Assembly: GCA_947595585.1 (NCBI GenBank)
Contig: CANQET010000012.1
Coordinates: forward strand, 1-60,879
Origin: an uncultured Clostridia bacterium
GTDB lineage: Bacteria > Bacillota > Clostridia > Christensenellales > Borkfalkiaceae
Direction of reading: 5' to 3'
Length of the DNA: 60,879 nt
The notes beneath the pieces were generated by a model. It had not been told where the DNA came from. It ran no database searches and saw only the letters and a list, made by a program, of their open reading frames with translations. The first letter of the stretch is position 1. Every line of letters begins with the position of its first letter. This document shows positions 7,150 to 15,829 of this stretch, piece after piece. Both the position numbers and the translations under genes were made by a program.

Positions 7150-8583
7150 TCAGTCTCCGAAGTCGTCCATCGGGGGAAGATCGTCGTCGGAGGGCGCGGA
7201 GAGCCCCTTGCGGGTGTACGTCGGTTCTTCGTCGGGACGGCCTTGGTCCTCGACGTCGATAAACTTGGTCGTCTCGCCGATGAAGCGGAGCGGGATGCGC
7301 CCCAAAGAGCCGTTTCTGTGCTTGGCGATAACGATCTCCGCGGCGCCTTTGATGATATTCCCCTTTGCGAGCTCCTCCTGCGTCGCGGTGACGTCGGGGC
7401 GGTTGATGAACATGACGATATCTGCATCCTGCTCGATCGCGCCCGATTCGCGGAGGTCGGAGAGCTGGGGCTCCTTTGTCTGGATACGGCGGAGCTGAGA
7501 GAGTGCGATCACGGGCACATCGAGCTCCTTTGCCATGATCTTGAGCGAACGGGTGATCGCGGCGATCTCCTGCGTACGGTTGAAGTCGCCGCCCGAGCTC
7601 TTGGTCTCCCCGCCCATGAGCTGAATATAGTCGATCATGACGAGGTCGAGCCCGCCCTGTGCGGCCGAGAGCCGCCTGCACTTGGAGAGCATCTCCGCGG
7701 GGGTGATGCTCGAAGAATCGTCGATAAAGATCTTGCTCTGTTTGAGTTTATCGCCCGCGATCCAGAGGTTTTTCCATTCCCGCTGCACGAGCTTTCCCGA
7801 GAGCGCCTTCTCCATGCTCGCATCGGCATGTGCGCACAGGAGGCGCTGCACGATCTCCGAGCGCGGCATTTCGAGAGAGAAGACGGCCGCAGTCTTCCCC
7901 TTTACGAGGCAGGCGTGCTCTACGATGTTCATCGCGAGCGACGTCTTGCCCATGCCGGGGCGGGCGGCGATGATGACGAGGCTCCCCTTCTGCAGCCCGT
8001 GGGTGATCTGATCGAGACGGGTGAAGCCCGTCTCCAAGCCGCGGTAGGCATTGGGATCGGCCTGTATCCCCTCGAATTTTTCGAGGACCTTCTGGACGAC
8101 GTCGCCATCCGAAAGCCCTTCGAGGGAGTTGCCGTCTTCGGATTTGGAGATATCATAGACGAGCTTCTCGGCAAAGGCGATCGCCTCGCGTTCCTCGTAG
8201 CCCTTCTGGCAGTTTTCGGCAATATCGCGGGAGGCACGGATGAGGGCGCGGTTGACGCTGTCCCTGCGCACGATTGCGAGATATTGCTTATAGTTCGCGG
8301 ATGAGGGCGTGTTTTCGGAGAGCTCGGTGACGGCCTGCAGGCCGCCCGCCCGCTCGAGCGTTCCGTCGCGGTCGAGCTGATCGGTGAGCGTGACGACATC
8401 CACCGTCCTGTGTGCGGCAAAGATCTCCTTCATCGCAACGAGTATGAGGCGGTGTGCTTCCTGATAGAAATCCTCCTCGCGGAGGCTCTCGAGGATATCC
8501 GTCTGGACGCCTTCATCGAGAATGAGGCACCCCAAAAGCGCGGATTCGGCATCGAGATTGTGCGGCATTTGATTGTTCGGCAT
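7150..8583 (-). CDS. dnaB: Replicative DNA helicase DnaB
   Basis: The predicted protein has 477 residues. The N-terminal domain (PHNLDAESALLGCLI) is followed by a linker and a RecA-like domain with Walker A PGMGKTS at 209-215, the SLEMP segment, the IDYIQLM Walker B, and the SQLRRIQTKEPQLSDLRESGAIEQDAD motif region typical of replicative helicases. It is the hexameric 5'-3' helicase at the fork (called DnaC in Bacillus). The start is preceded by GAGG. No inteins are seen. The DnaD-like protein at 19704 would act in the same pathway. Confidence 0.96.
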   Translation of the reverse strand: MPNNQMPHNLDAESALLGCLILDEGVQTDILESLREEDFYQEAHRLILVAMKEIFAAHRTVDVVTLTDQLDRDGTLERAGGLQAVTELSENTPSSANYKQYLAIVRRDSVNRALIRASRDIAENCQKGYEEREAIAFAEKLVYDISKSEDGNSLEGLSDGDVVQKVLEKFEGIQADPNAYRGLETGFTRLDQITHGLQKGSLVIIAARPGMGKTSLAMNIVEHACLVKGKTAAVFSLEMPRSEIVQRLLCAHADASMEKALSGKLVQREWKNLWIAGDKLKQSKIFIDDSSSITPAEMLSKCRRLSAAQGGLDLVMIDYIQLMGGETKSSGGDFNRTQEIAAITRSLKIMAKELDVPVIALSQLRRIQTKEPQLSDLRESGAIEQDADIVMFINRPDVTATQEELAKGNIIKGAAEIVIAKHRNGSLGRIPLRFIGETTKFIDVEDQGRPDEEPTYTRKGLSAPSDDDLPPMDDFGD

Positions 8584-8597
8584 AATGTTTCCTCGGT

Positions 8598-10373
8598 TTA
8601 TTTGCCGAGCGCGGCTTCGAATTCATTGAGCGCATCTTCGAATTCGCGCATGGCGGCTTCAAACGGCGCCTTCCCCGTGAGATCGGCGCCCGCAAGTTTG
8701 AGCAGGGAGACGGGATCGGTAGAACTTCCGCCCTTTAGAAAGTTTTTGTAGTCCTCGACGGCGGGAGCCCCCTCTTTCAGGATGCGGTCTACGATGCAGA
8801 GCGCCGCGGTGATGCCCGTCGCGTACTTGTAGACGTAGAACGAAGTATAGAAGTGCGGGATGCGCGCCCACTCGATGGCGATGTTTTCATCGTGCACGAT
8901 CGCGGGGCCGTAGTAGGCTTCGTTGAGCGACTTATAGAGTTCGGAGAGATTGTCCTTGTTGAGAGGCTCCCCCGCCTCCGCCATCGCATGCGCCTTCTCT
9001 TCGAATTCCGCAAATTGGGTCTGGCGGAAGAGCGTCGTGCGGATCATATCCATGAAGTAGTTGAGGAGATACTTCTTGAGCTTGGGATCCGACGTCGTCT
9101 TGAGAAGATATTTGAGCAGAAGCACTTCGTTGACCGTGCTCGCGACTTCGGCGACGAAGATCTTATAATCGGCCTTAGCATAGGGCTGATTGGAATTGGA
9201 ATAGTAGGTGTGCAGGGAATGCCCCATCTCGTGGGCGATCGTGAAGACGTCGTGCGTCGTCTTCTGATAGTTCAGAAGCACAAAGGGATGCATGCCGTAG
9301 GTACCGCTCGAATAGGCGCCGCTGCGCTTGCCCTCGGTCTCGCAGACGTCGATCCAGCCCTCATCGCGCCCCTTCTTGAAGAGTTCGAGGTACTCCTCCC
9401 CGAGCGGAGCAAGCCCCTTGAGGCAGAGCTCGTATGCCTCTTCATAGGAGAGCTTGAGCTCGGCGTCCTCGACGAGGGAGGGATAGATATCATACATGTA
9501 TTGCGTCTCATACCCCATCACCTGTTTGCGGAGGGCGATGTAGCGGTGCATGACGGGCGAAGCCGCATGGACGCATTCCACGAGGTTGCGATAGACGCTC
9601 TCATCGACATCCTCTTCGAAGAGGGCCATCTGAAGGCAGGAATCGTAGCCCCGCGTCCGCTGATAGAAGATATCCTTCTGCACGTTGCCGTAATACGTCG
9701 TCGCGATCGTGCCGAGCAGCTTGCGATAGGCGGAGTAGTAGAGCGCATAGGCCTCTTTGCGCTTTTCGCGGTCCTTCCCGCTCATGATCACCGAATACAG
9801 TCCGTGCGAGAGCTTGACTTTCTTGCCGTTATATTCGATCTCGGGGAAATCCACTTCGGCGTTATCGAGCATCATGAAGACGAGGCTCGCCGTCGTGAGC
9901 GGCTCCCCCGCCTGCGCCAAGATGACTTCCTCCCGCTCGGAAAGCGTGTACTTTTTGCTCGCTTTGATGCGCGAAAGGCGGTAGTCGTAGGCGGAAAAAC
10001 GCGGATCGGCGAGATAGGCATCGAGCACTTCATCGGGAAGTGCGGTGAGCTCGGGCGTGACGAAGGCCGTCTCCGCGTCGAATTTGGTGAAGAAGGCGAA
10101 GATCTTGGAGACATATGCGCCGTATTTCGTCACGCGGACGTCTTCATCGCGCTTCAGGTGCGCATAGAGATAGAGCCGCATCGCCTCGCTTGCAAGCGCT
10201 TCATCCGCCGCGAAGAAGGCGAGGAGCCCCTCCGCCGTGCCGAGTTTTCCGCGGTATTGCGCAAGATCGGCCTTTGTTTCGAGGGCGGCAAACGCCGTCT
10301 CCCATGCCTCATCCGAAGGAAAAATATCGGATACCTTCCATTTGTACTGTTCGGAGACCTCTGATCTCTGCAT
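8598..10373 (-). CDS. pepF: Oligoendopeptidase F
   Basis: The predicted protein has 591 residues, the usual length for M3B peptidases. The zinc motif HEMGH is at 381-385, with the third ligand expected in the helix containing FVAEVASTVNEVLL. The N-terminal region (YKWKVSDIFPSDEAW) matches PepF. It is a cytoplasmic metallopeptidase that degrades oligopeptides. The ATG follows AAAGGAGAAG and lies 18 bp behind the DUF711 gene. Confidence 0.95.
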   Translation of the reverse strand: MQRSEVSEQYKWKVSDIFPSDEAWETAFAALETKADLAQYRGKLGTAEGLLAFFAADEALASEAMRLYLYAHLKRDEDVRVTKYGAYVSKIFAFFTKFDAETAFVTPELTALPDEVLDAYLADPRFSAYDYRLSRIKASKKYTLSEREEVILAQAGEPLTTASLVFMMLDNAEVDFPEIEYNGKKVKLSHGLYSVIMSGKDREKRKEAYALYYSAYRKLLGTIATTYYGNVQKDIFYQRTRGYDSCLQMALFEEDVDESVYRNLVECVHAASPVMHRYIALRKQVMGYETQYMYDIYPSLVEDAELKLSYEEAYELCLKGLAPLGEEYLELFKKGRDEGWIDVCETEGKRSGAYSSGTYGMHPFVLLNYQKTTHDVFTIAHEMGHSLHTYYSNSNQPYAKADYKIFVAEVASTVNEVLLLKYLLKTTSDPKLKKYLLNYFMDMIRTTLFRQTQFAEFEEKAHAMAEAGEPLNKDNLSELYKSLNEAYYGPAIVHDENIAIEWARIPHFYTSFYVYKYATGITAALCIVDRILKEGAPAVEDYKNFLKGGSSTDPVSLLKLAGADLTGKAPFEAAMREFEDALNEFEAALGK

Positions 10374-10391
10374 AATTGCTTCTCCTTTCCT

Positions 10392-11747
10392 TTAATTTTT
10401 GAAACTATGGATGGGTGCGGGAATGAGCCCGCCGCGCCCGATGAATTTGCTTGCATCGCCGCCGTGGACGGGCAGGATGGGCGCTCTGCCGAGGAGACCG
10501 CCGAATTCGACTTCCTCGCCGACCCCCTTCCCCGGAACGGGGATGACGCGCACTGCCGTCGTCTTGTTGTTGATCATGCCGATCGCGGCTTCATCGGCGA
10601 TCATGGCCGAGATCGTCGTCGCGGGCGTATCCCCCGGGATCGCGATCATATCCAGCCCCACCGAGCAGACGGAGGTCATCGCCTCGAGCTTTTCGAGGGA
10701 GATCTTCCCCTCCTCCGCCGCCTCGATCATGCCGATATCTTCCGAGACGGGGATGAAGGCGCCCGAGAGCCCGCCGACGCGGGAAGAGGCCATCACGCCG
10801 CCCTTCTTTACGGCGTCGTTCAGAAGAGCCAGGGCGGCCGTCGTGCCGTGGCAGCCGACGACGGAGAGCCCGAGTTCCTCGAGGATATGGGCCACGCTGT
10901 CGCCGCGGGCGGGCGTCGGCGCGAGGGAGAGATCGACGATGCCGAACCGCACCCCAAGCCGTTTTGCGGCCTCTCTCGCGATAAGCTGCCCCGCACGGGT
11001 GATCTTGAACGCTGTACGCTTGATGACTTCGGCGGCATCGGTGAGATCGGCATCGGGGCAAAAGGAGAGTGCGTGTTGTACGACGCCCGGCCCCGAGACG
11101 CCGACGTTGATGACCGAATCCGCCTCGCCGACGCCGTGGAAGGCGCCCGCCATGAAGGGATTATCCTCCACCGCGTTGCAGAAGACGACAAGCTTGGCAC
11201 ATCCGATCCCGCCGCGGTCTTTCGTGCACTCGGCCGTCTCCTTGACGATCTCCCCCATCCTGCGGACGGCATCGATATTGATGCCCGAACGGGAGGAGCC
11301 GACGTTGACGGAAGCGCAGATGCGCTCTGTTTCCGAAAGCACTTCGGGGATGGTATTCAGGAAGACGGCCTCGTGATCTGCCGTTCCCTTATGTACGAGG
11401 GCGGAATAGCCGCCCAAAAAGTCGATGCCGAGCGCATGTGCCGCCCGATCGAGGGCACGGCCCACGCATCCGCTCTCCTCGGGGAAGGCCGCCGTGATGA
11501 GGGAGACGGGCGTCACCGAGACGCGCTTATTGACGATGGGGATGCCGTATTCCCGCGAGAGCGCGAGAACGGTCGGGACGAGCCCCTCCGCCTGCCGCAT
11601 GACGCGGTCGTAGACGGCCTCCGCCGTCGCCTTCGCATCCGCGCGGATGCACGAAAGCAGGGAGATGCCCATCGTGACCGTACGGATATCGAGATGTTCT
11701 TTTTCCACCATTTCGATGGTTTCCAGCACTTGGTTCTTGTTCAGCAT
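10392..11747 (-). CDS. PFL family protein (DUF711 / UPF0210)
   Basis: The predicted protein has 451 residues and is similar throughout to the DUF711 family, a structural relative of pyruvate formate-lyase without a known reaction. Characteristic stretches are [11 protein letters not shown] near the start, [41 protein letters not shown], and the C-terminal [21 protein letters not shown]. The start at 11747 was chosen because family members begin here ([11 protein letters not shown]). It follows the ACT-domain gene by 8 bp, an arrangement conserved across Firmicutes. Function unknown. Confidence 0.9.
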   Translation of the reverse strand: MLNKNQVLETIEMVEKEHLDIRTVTMGISLLSCIRADAKATAEAVYDRVMRQAEGLVPTVLALSREYGIPIVNKRVSVTPVSLITAAFPEESGCVGRALDRAAHALGIDFLGGYSALVHKGTADHEAVFLNTIPEVLSETERICASVNVGSSRSGINIDAVRRMGEIVKETAECTKDRGGIGCAKLVVFCNAVEDNPFMAGAFHGVGEADSVINVGVSGPGVVQHALSFCPDADLTDAAEVIKRTAFKITRAGQLIAREAAKRLGVRFGIVDLSLAPTPARGDSVAHILEELGLSVVGCHGTTAALALLNDAVKKGGVMASSRVGGLSGAFIPVSEDIGMIEAAEEGKISLEKLEAMTSVCSVGLDMIAIPGDTPATTISAMIADEAAIGMINNKTTAVRVIPVPGKGVGEEVEFGGLLGRAPILPVHGGDASKFIGRGGLIPAPIHSFKN

Positions 11748-11755
11748 CGTTCGCC

Positions 11756-12025
11756 TCAGATGTTGTGCATGGCATCGAAGATCGCCGCGTGCTGCAGGCG
11801 GATATTCATGCCGATCTCCCGCCCGAGCGCCGCGATCTTTTCGCAAAGTTCCAAGAAGGACTCCTGCGTATTTTCGATGTTCACCATCATGATCATCGCG
11901 AATTGATCCCCCAAAATGGTCTGGGAGACATCCTCGATGTTGGCGCCGTGTTCGGCGAGAAAGCCGCTCACGGAGGCGATCACGCCCTTTCTGTCCGTCC
12001 CTGTCACAGTTACGACCGCACGCAT
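11756..12025 (-). CDS. ACT domain protein (UPF0237)
   Basis: The predicted protein has 89 residues and is a single ACT domain. It starts [33 protein letters not shown], the signature of the UPF0237 group related to the N-terminal ACT of GcvR. ACT domains bind small ligands, usually amino acids, and regulate a partner. The partner is probably the DUF711 protein encoded next. Both are usually found as a pair. Confidence 0.9.
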   Translation of the reverse strand: MRAVVTVTGTDRKGVIASVSGFLAEHGANIEDVSQTILGDQFAMIMMVNIENTQESFLELCEKIAALGREIGMNIRLQHAAIFDAMHNI

Positions 12026-12034
12026 ATTTTCACC

Positions 12035-12550
12035 TCAGCCGTCGAGCAATTCGTATTCGATCAGCAGGTTGCCCTGCGATACGATGCGCACCCATTTCCC
12101 CTTTTCGAAGGGCGGGAAGTCCTTTTCGCCGTCCACAAAGATACGACGCTTCAACACGTCGTCTTGCTTGATGTTGGCGACGAAGAACACGGCGACGTTC
12201 ATATCCACCCCGTCTTGCGTCATCCAATCGTCGATCTCCTCGAAGGGAAGCTCGGCCGTCTCCTTGAGGCCCAAGGAGATGTATTTGAGCATCCTGCAAT
12301 AGGCATTGCACCGCTTGAATTTGATCCCCATGAAGAGAAACGCAAAGATGATGTAGCATGCAAACATCACGCAGGGGATCAGCGTGAGCCACCAGCGATC
12401 GGGGCTTTGATAGGGAAGCTCCACGTAGAATGCGATGACGACGGCAAACGCCGCGAGCACGGCAAACGTCACCGCCAAGAAGACGGCGAGGAGCTTTCTC
12501 CGCTGCATGTAGGCGTCCCAATAGTCGCGATCGGAATATAATTTCACCAT
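12035..12550 (-). CDS. Hypothetical two-helix membrane protein
   Basis: The predicted protein has 171 residues and is not recognised. Two hydrophobic helices (about residues 19-43 and 54-76) follow a short charged N-terminus. The remaining 95 residues look cytoplasmic and soluble (EEIDDWMTQDGVDMNV..., KGKWVRIVSQGNLLIEYELLDG). No ribosome site is strong, and the second codon (GTG) could also be the start. It lies 11 bp after degV and 9 bp before the ACT gene, so it is probably co-transcribed. Confidence 0.7.
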   Translation of the reverse strand: MVKLYSDRDYWDAYMQRRKLLAVFLAVTFAVLAAFAVVIAFYVELPYQSPDRWWLTLIPCVMFACYIIFAFLFMGIKFKRCNAYCRMLKYISLGLKETAELPFEEIDDWMTQDGVDMNVAVFFVANIKQDDVLKRRIFVDGEKDFPPFEKGKWVRIVSQGNLLIEYELLDG

Positions 12551-12561
12551 GAGTTTCAGCT

Positions 12562-13407
12562 TTATTCTGCGATGAAGAGCACGCCGAGCGTATTTCTGCC
12601 GCAGTGCCCCGTGATGACCGAACCCGCCACCGTCTCGAGGACTTCGCGGAAGGAGAACGTCGCCGCGACCTTCTGCTTTGCGAATTCGACGAGTTCGGCA
12701 TCGGCCGTGCTGTGCGTGATGAAGCAGCGGGTCGGATCGTATTTCGGATATTTTTCGGCAAGGCCGTCGATGTATTTATCGATGCACTTTTGCATGTTGC
12801 CGCGGTATTTCGAAGACGCGATGAGCTGGCCGTCGTCCATCTCGATGAGAGGATGGATCTTAAGGATATTTGCGGCGTACATCGACATCCTCGAGCATCT
12901 GCCGCCCTTGTAGAGATAATCGAGGCGGTCGGGGATGAAGGAGGTGTTCGTCTTCGCCCGAAGCGCGTTCACCCGCTCCACGATCTCCTCGGCGCGCAAG
13001 CCCTCTTCGATCAGGTCGGCCGCCTTCATCACGAGCAGCCCCTGCCCCGAAGAGAGCGCCTTGCTGTCTACGACGAAGACTTGTCCCCCGAATTTCTTGG
13101 CGGCTTCGGCGGCATATTGATAGGACGAAGAAGATTTTGCGGAGATGTTGAAGTGGATGACCGTCTTGCCCGCTTCGGTGTAGCCGCGGAAAAACTCTTC
13201 GTAATCGCCGATGCTCGGCGCCGCCGTCTTGGGCAGCTCTCCCGTGCGCTCCACGTAGGAAAAGATATCCTGCGGGACGATATCCACGCCGTCGTGGAAG
13301 GTATCCTTCCCGAGGATGACGGAGAGCGGCATGATGCCGACATTGCGCTGCACCCCGTAGATGCCGAGGTCGCAAGTGCTGTCTGCGGTAAGTTGGATCT
13401 GATTCAT
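12562..13407 (-). CDS. DegV family fatty-acid-binding protein
   Basis: The predicted protein has 281 residues. It begins IQLTADSTCDLG, the DegV start, has the SSPSIGDYEEFF-like APSIGDYEEFFRG segment, the HFNISAKSSSSYQYA and VVDSKALSSGQGLLV motifs, and the DRLDYLYKGGRCS loop. DegV/FakB proteins bind fatty acids and present them to the FakA kinase. No FakA is in the window. The start at 13407 is the family start, preceded by GGAGG. A second DegV paralogue lies at 49828-50691. Confidence 0.92.
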   Translation of the reverse strand: MNQIQLTADSTCDLGIYGVQRNVGIMPLSVILGKDTFHDGVDIVPQDIFSYVERTGELPKTAAPSIGDYEEFFRGYTEAGKTVIHFNISAKSSSSYQYAAEAAKKFGGQVFVVDSKALSSGQGLLVMKAADLIEEGLRAEEIVERVNALRAKTNTSFIPDRLDYLYKGGRCSRMSMYAANILKIHPLIEMDDGQLIASSKYRGNMQKCIDKYIDGLAEKYPKYDPTRCFITHSTADAELVEFAKQKVAATFSFREVLETVAGSVITGHCGRNTLGVLFIAE

Positions 13408-13436
13408 ATGTTTCCTCCGGATCGGTAAGCACCGAC

Positions 13437-14165
13437 TCAATTTCCTTGAAATGCGCTGTAAAAACCGAAGCGCAGCCCTTCCCACCATGTGATGAGCGGC
13501 TTGACGGTGAGGACCCAATCGGGAACGACGCCGACGATATCCTCCTCCTTGAGGCAGCGATCCCCCATACTGCGGGAATCCGTGCTGTTGGTGCGGTTAT
13601 CCCCCATCACGAAGATCTCCCCCGCCTTCAGCGTGCGCTCGTGAAAATCCGAGGTATACACGCCTTCGGAAAGGTAGCTCTCCTCGATGGGCTTGTAGCC
13701 CTCTCCGCTGTCGAGATATACGATGCCCTCTTCGCATTTGATGCGGTCGCCGCCCACAGCGATCAGGCGTTTTATGATCGTCTCCCCCGCCTTGATCTTG
13801 AAGATCTCGCGATAGTCGTCGATATTGATGATGACGATATCTCCCCGCTCGGGCTGTGCCGTGCGGTCGGCGTAGACGAAATCTCCGCCCTCGTATTCGC
13901 CGCCGCCCACCTGCACGCCGCCGTAGAGGGTATGGAGCATGGAGTCCCCCTTGATCTGGATGATATAGTACTTCGCATTGAAGATGGTCTGCATGCCGAG
14001 CATGAAGAGAACGATGGCGAGGAAGAAGAGCATGAGCCGCAACATCCACCCGAGATCCGATCGCTCTTGCCCAAGCGGCAGCGGACGCGTCTTTTTCTGC
14101 GATTCGCGTTTTGGGAGACGTTTTGTCTCAGATCCAAAGAACATTGTTGACAAGCGCCTCTTCAT
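13437..14165 (-). CDS. lepB: Signal peptidase I
   Basis: The predicted protein has 242 residues. A cytoplasmic N-terminus of about 40 residues precedes one transmembrane helix (MLRLMLFFLAIVLFMLGM). The catalytic Ser is in IKGDSMLHTL and the Lys in IIKRLIAVGGD, followed by the box E motif VMGDNRTNSTDSR. It cleaves signal peptides outside the membrane. The start is uncertain: the ATG at 14165 overlaps the end of the upstream hydrolase by 38 bp, and an ATG at 14144 is an alternative. Confidence 0.93.
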   Translation of the reverse strand: MKRRLSTMFFGSETKRLPKRESQKKTRPLPLGQERSDLGWMLRLMLFFLAIVLFMLGMQTIFNAKYYIIQIKGDSMLHTLYGGVQVGGGEYEGGDFVYADRTAQPERGDIVIINIDDYREIFKIKAGETIIKRLIAVGGDRIKCEEGIVYLDSGEGYKPIEESYLSEGVYTSDFHERTLKAGEIFVMGDNRTNSTDSRSMGDRCLKEEDIVGVVPDWVLTVKPLITWWEGLRFGFYSAFQGN

Positions 14166-15819
14166 CGCTTAAAAAGACGACCGAGACGACGCCGCGGAAA
14201 TCCCCGAGCGGCGCGCCCGTCTCAGACTTAAAGTCGTTGGGATCGAAGATCAGGCTCTTCCATTTGCCGTTGCCCTCGATCACGGTCTCATCGGAAAATC
14301 CAAGCCGCTCCTCTTCATCCTTGTAGAAGATGATGCGAAGGCGGGTCGTCGCCCTTGCATAGGCGTCGAAGCGGAAGCTCGCCCCCTCCGGCGGTTCGTA
14401 ACGGGGTTCGCCGACGCGGTAGGAGATGACGCCGGGGCATGTGCAGATGCCGCGGATCCCGCCGTAGCCCGCGATGAGATTCATCCCCGAAGCGGCGCCG
14501 CGGGAAAAGACGTCGCCGATCGAATCGGCACGGGTGCGGATCGCCGAGAAGCCGTTGTAGCCGTCCGCCTCCTGAAATACGACGCGGCTCGCGAGGCAGC
14601 AATTCTTATACTGCCGTTCGACGTTGACTTCGCAGATCTTGGAAGTCACCGATAAGCTGTTGGAATAATTTACGAAGGCATAGACGAGTGCACGCGTGCT
14701 TCCCGCGTAGAGCGCAAGCGGGATGGTGCCCTCGTTGTTGGGATCGAGCGCCTCTGCCTTGCCGAAGACGCGCGTCCAATCGCGGGATTTGAAGCCCGAG
14801 ACGTTTTCGGTATAGAAGATGCCGTATTCCTTGACTTCGCCCTCGGGATCGAACTTGCCCCGCACGACGAGGTTGCCCTCCGCGTCTTCCTCGACGGAGA
14901 TATCCACGGGTTCGGACAAAAAGACCGTGCGGCCCTTCAGATATTTCTCCAAGAAGAGGTCGATATCCGAAAGCGAGTGCGAGCCGACGAGCCCGCTCCC
15001 GTGTGCCGAGAAGAGGATCGCCTTCTCCACATCGCGGTTGATTTGGCGGAAGGTATCGTAGACGCGGTCGTAGTTGTATTTCTTATCGTTGACGGCCGAA
15101 ATGAGGAGGATCGGGCACTTCACATAGGGCGCATAGCTCTGGGAATCGATGCCCGCGATGAAGCGGTGGCGTTCCTCGTTCAAGACCCTCTTTTCGGCCT
15201 CGGAATCGAACCGCCCGATCCCGCGGTAGGCGAGCCAACCCGCCCCGCACACCGAGATCATGCAGGAAAGCGGCGCATAGGGCGCGATCTTGAAGAGCAC
15301 TTCGCCGCCCGTACGAAGCCCGATGGCGCCGATCTTCTTGACTTCGGGGCGCCCCGCAAGGTAGAGCGCGGCATAGCGTGCCACGCAGGCCCATTCGTAC
15401 CAACTTGTCTCCTTGGCGGTGTCGTCGCAAAATTCGGCGTGGCGGCCCGCCCGCAGGTAGTTGGCGTAATCGATATCCGCGGGATAACGGGTATAGAGCG
15501 AAGTCTGTTCGTTCTCGCCGCAGTAATCCGCCATGAGTACGCCGTATCCCTCCCGCACGTAGCGCAGTGCGAGCGTCTCATCGAAGGGCATTCCCGCTTC
15601 GAAGAGAATGAGCACGGCAGGGAAGCTCTCCTCCCCCTCGGGGAAGAGATAGCGGGCGTAGATGCGGACCCGCCCCTCCTTCGTCGTTCTGCCGCCGAAA
15701 TACAGGTCGCGCTTTCCGACGCCGTCTTCCGTCCACTCCTTTACGGACTCTTCCTCAAACGGAAGCGTCTCGTCGAAATCCTGCCACAATGTGATCGGGG
15801 TCAATATCGTGTTCGCCAA
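14128..15819 (-). CDS. Alpha/beta hydrolase-like protein with Thr at the nucleophile position
   Basis: The predicted protein has about 563 residues. The first 320 look like an acyl-peptidase or acetyl-xylan-esterase type alpha/beta hydrolase (FPAVLILFEAG, GYGVLMADYCGE, KCPILLISAVNDKKYNYD, ILFSAHGSG). The nucleophile elbow reads IGLRTGGE, with Thr (codon 15310-15312) where Ser is expected. The C-terminal part resembles a beta-sandwich, as in X-Pro dipeptidyl peptidase-like proteins, but is not firmly assigned. I placed the start at the TTG at 15819 because GAGTGAGG lies 8 bp before it; a TTG at 15840 has no ribosome site. No signal peptide. Activity cannot be assumed. Confidence 0.7.
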   Translation of the reverse strand: MANTILTPITLWQDFDETLPFEEESVKEWTEDGVGKRDLYFGGRTTKEGRVRIYARYLFPEGEESFPAVLILFEAGMPFDETLALRYVREGYGVLMADYCGENEQTSLYTRYPADIDYANYLRAGRHAEFCDDTAKETSWYEWACVARYAALYLAGRPEVKKIGAIGLRTGGEVLFKIAPYAPLSCMISVCGAGWLAYRGIGRFDSEAEKRVLNEERHRFIAGIDSQSYAPYVKCPILLISAVNDKKYNYDRVYDTFRQINRDVEKAILFSAHGSGLVGSHSLSDIDLFLEKYLKGRTVFLSEPVDISVEEDAEGNLVVRGKFDPEGEVKEYGIFYTENVSGFKSRDWTRVFGKAEALDPNNEGTIPLALYAGSTRALVYAFVNYSNSLSVTSKICEVNVERQYKNCCLASRVVFQEADGYNGFSAIRTRADSIGDVFSRGAASGMNLIAGYGGIRGICTCPGVISYRVGEPRYEPPEGASFRFDAYARATTRLRIIFYKDEEERLGFSDETVIEGNGKWKSLIFDPNDFKSETGAPLGDFRGVVSVVFLSDEEALVNNVLWI

Positions 15820-15829
15820 ACCGTGTACC

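Noticed and set aside
7243-8304. Long plus-strand reading frames opposite real genes, such as 353 codons here and similar ones at 8853-10364, 10407-11906 and 51946-54204
   Set aside because: They are mirror frames of dnaB, pepF, the DUF711 gene and the ABC transporter in GC-rich DNA. Their translations are low in complexity and match no family.
14128-14165. Frameshift between the hydrolase and lepB because of their 38-bp overlap
   Set aside because: Both proteins are complete in their own frames; lepB may simply start at 14144. No family spans both.
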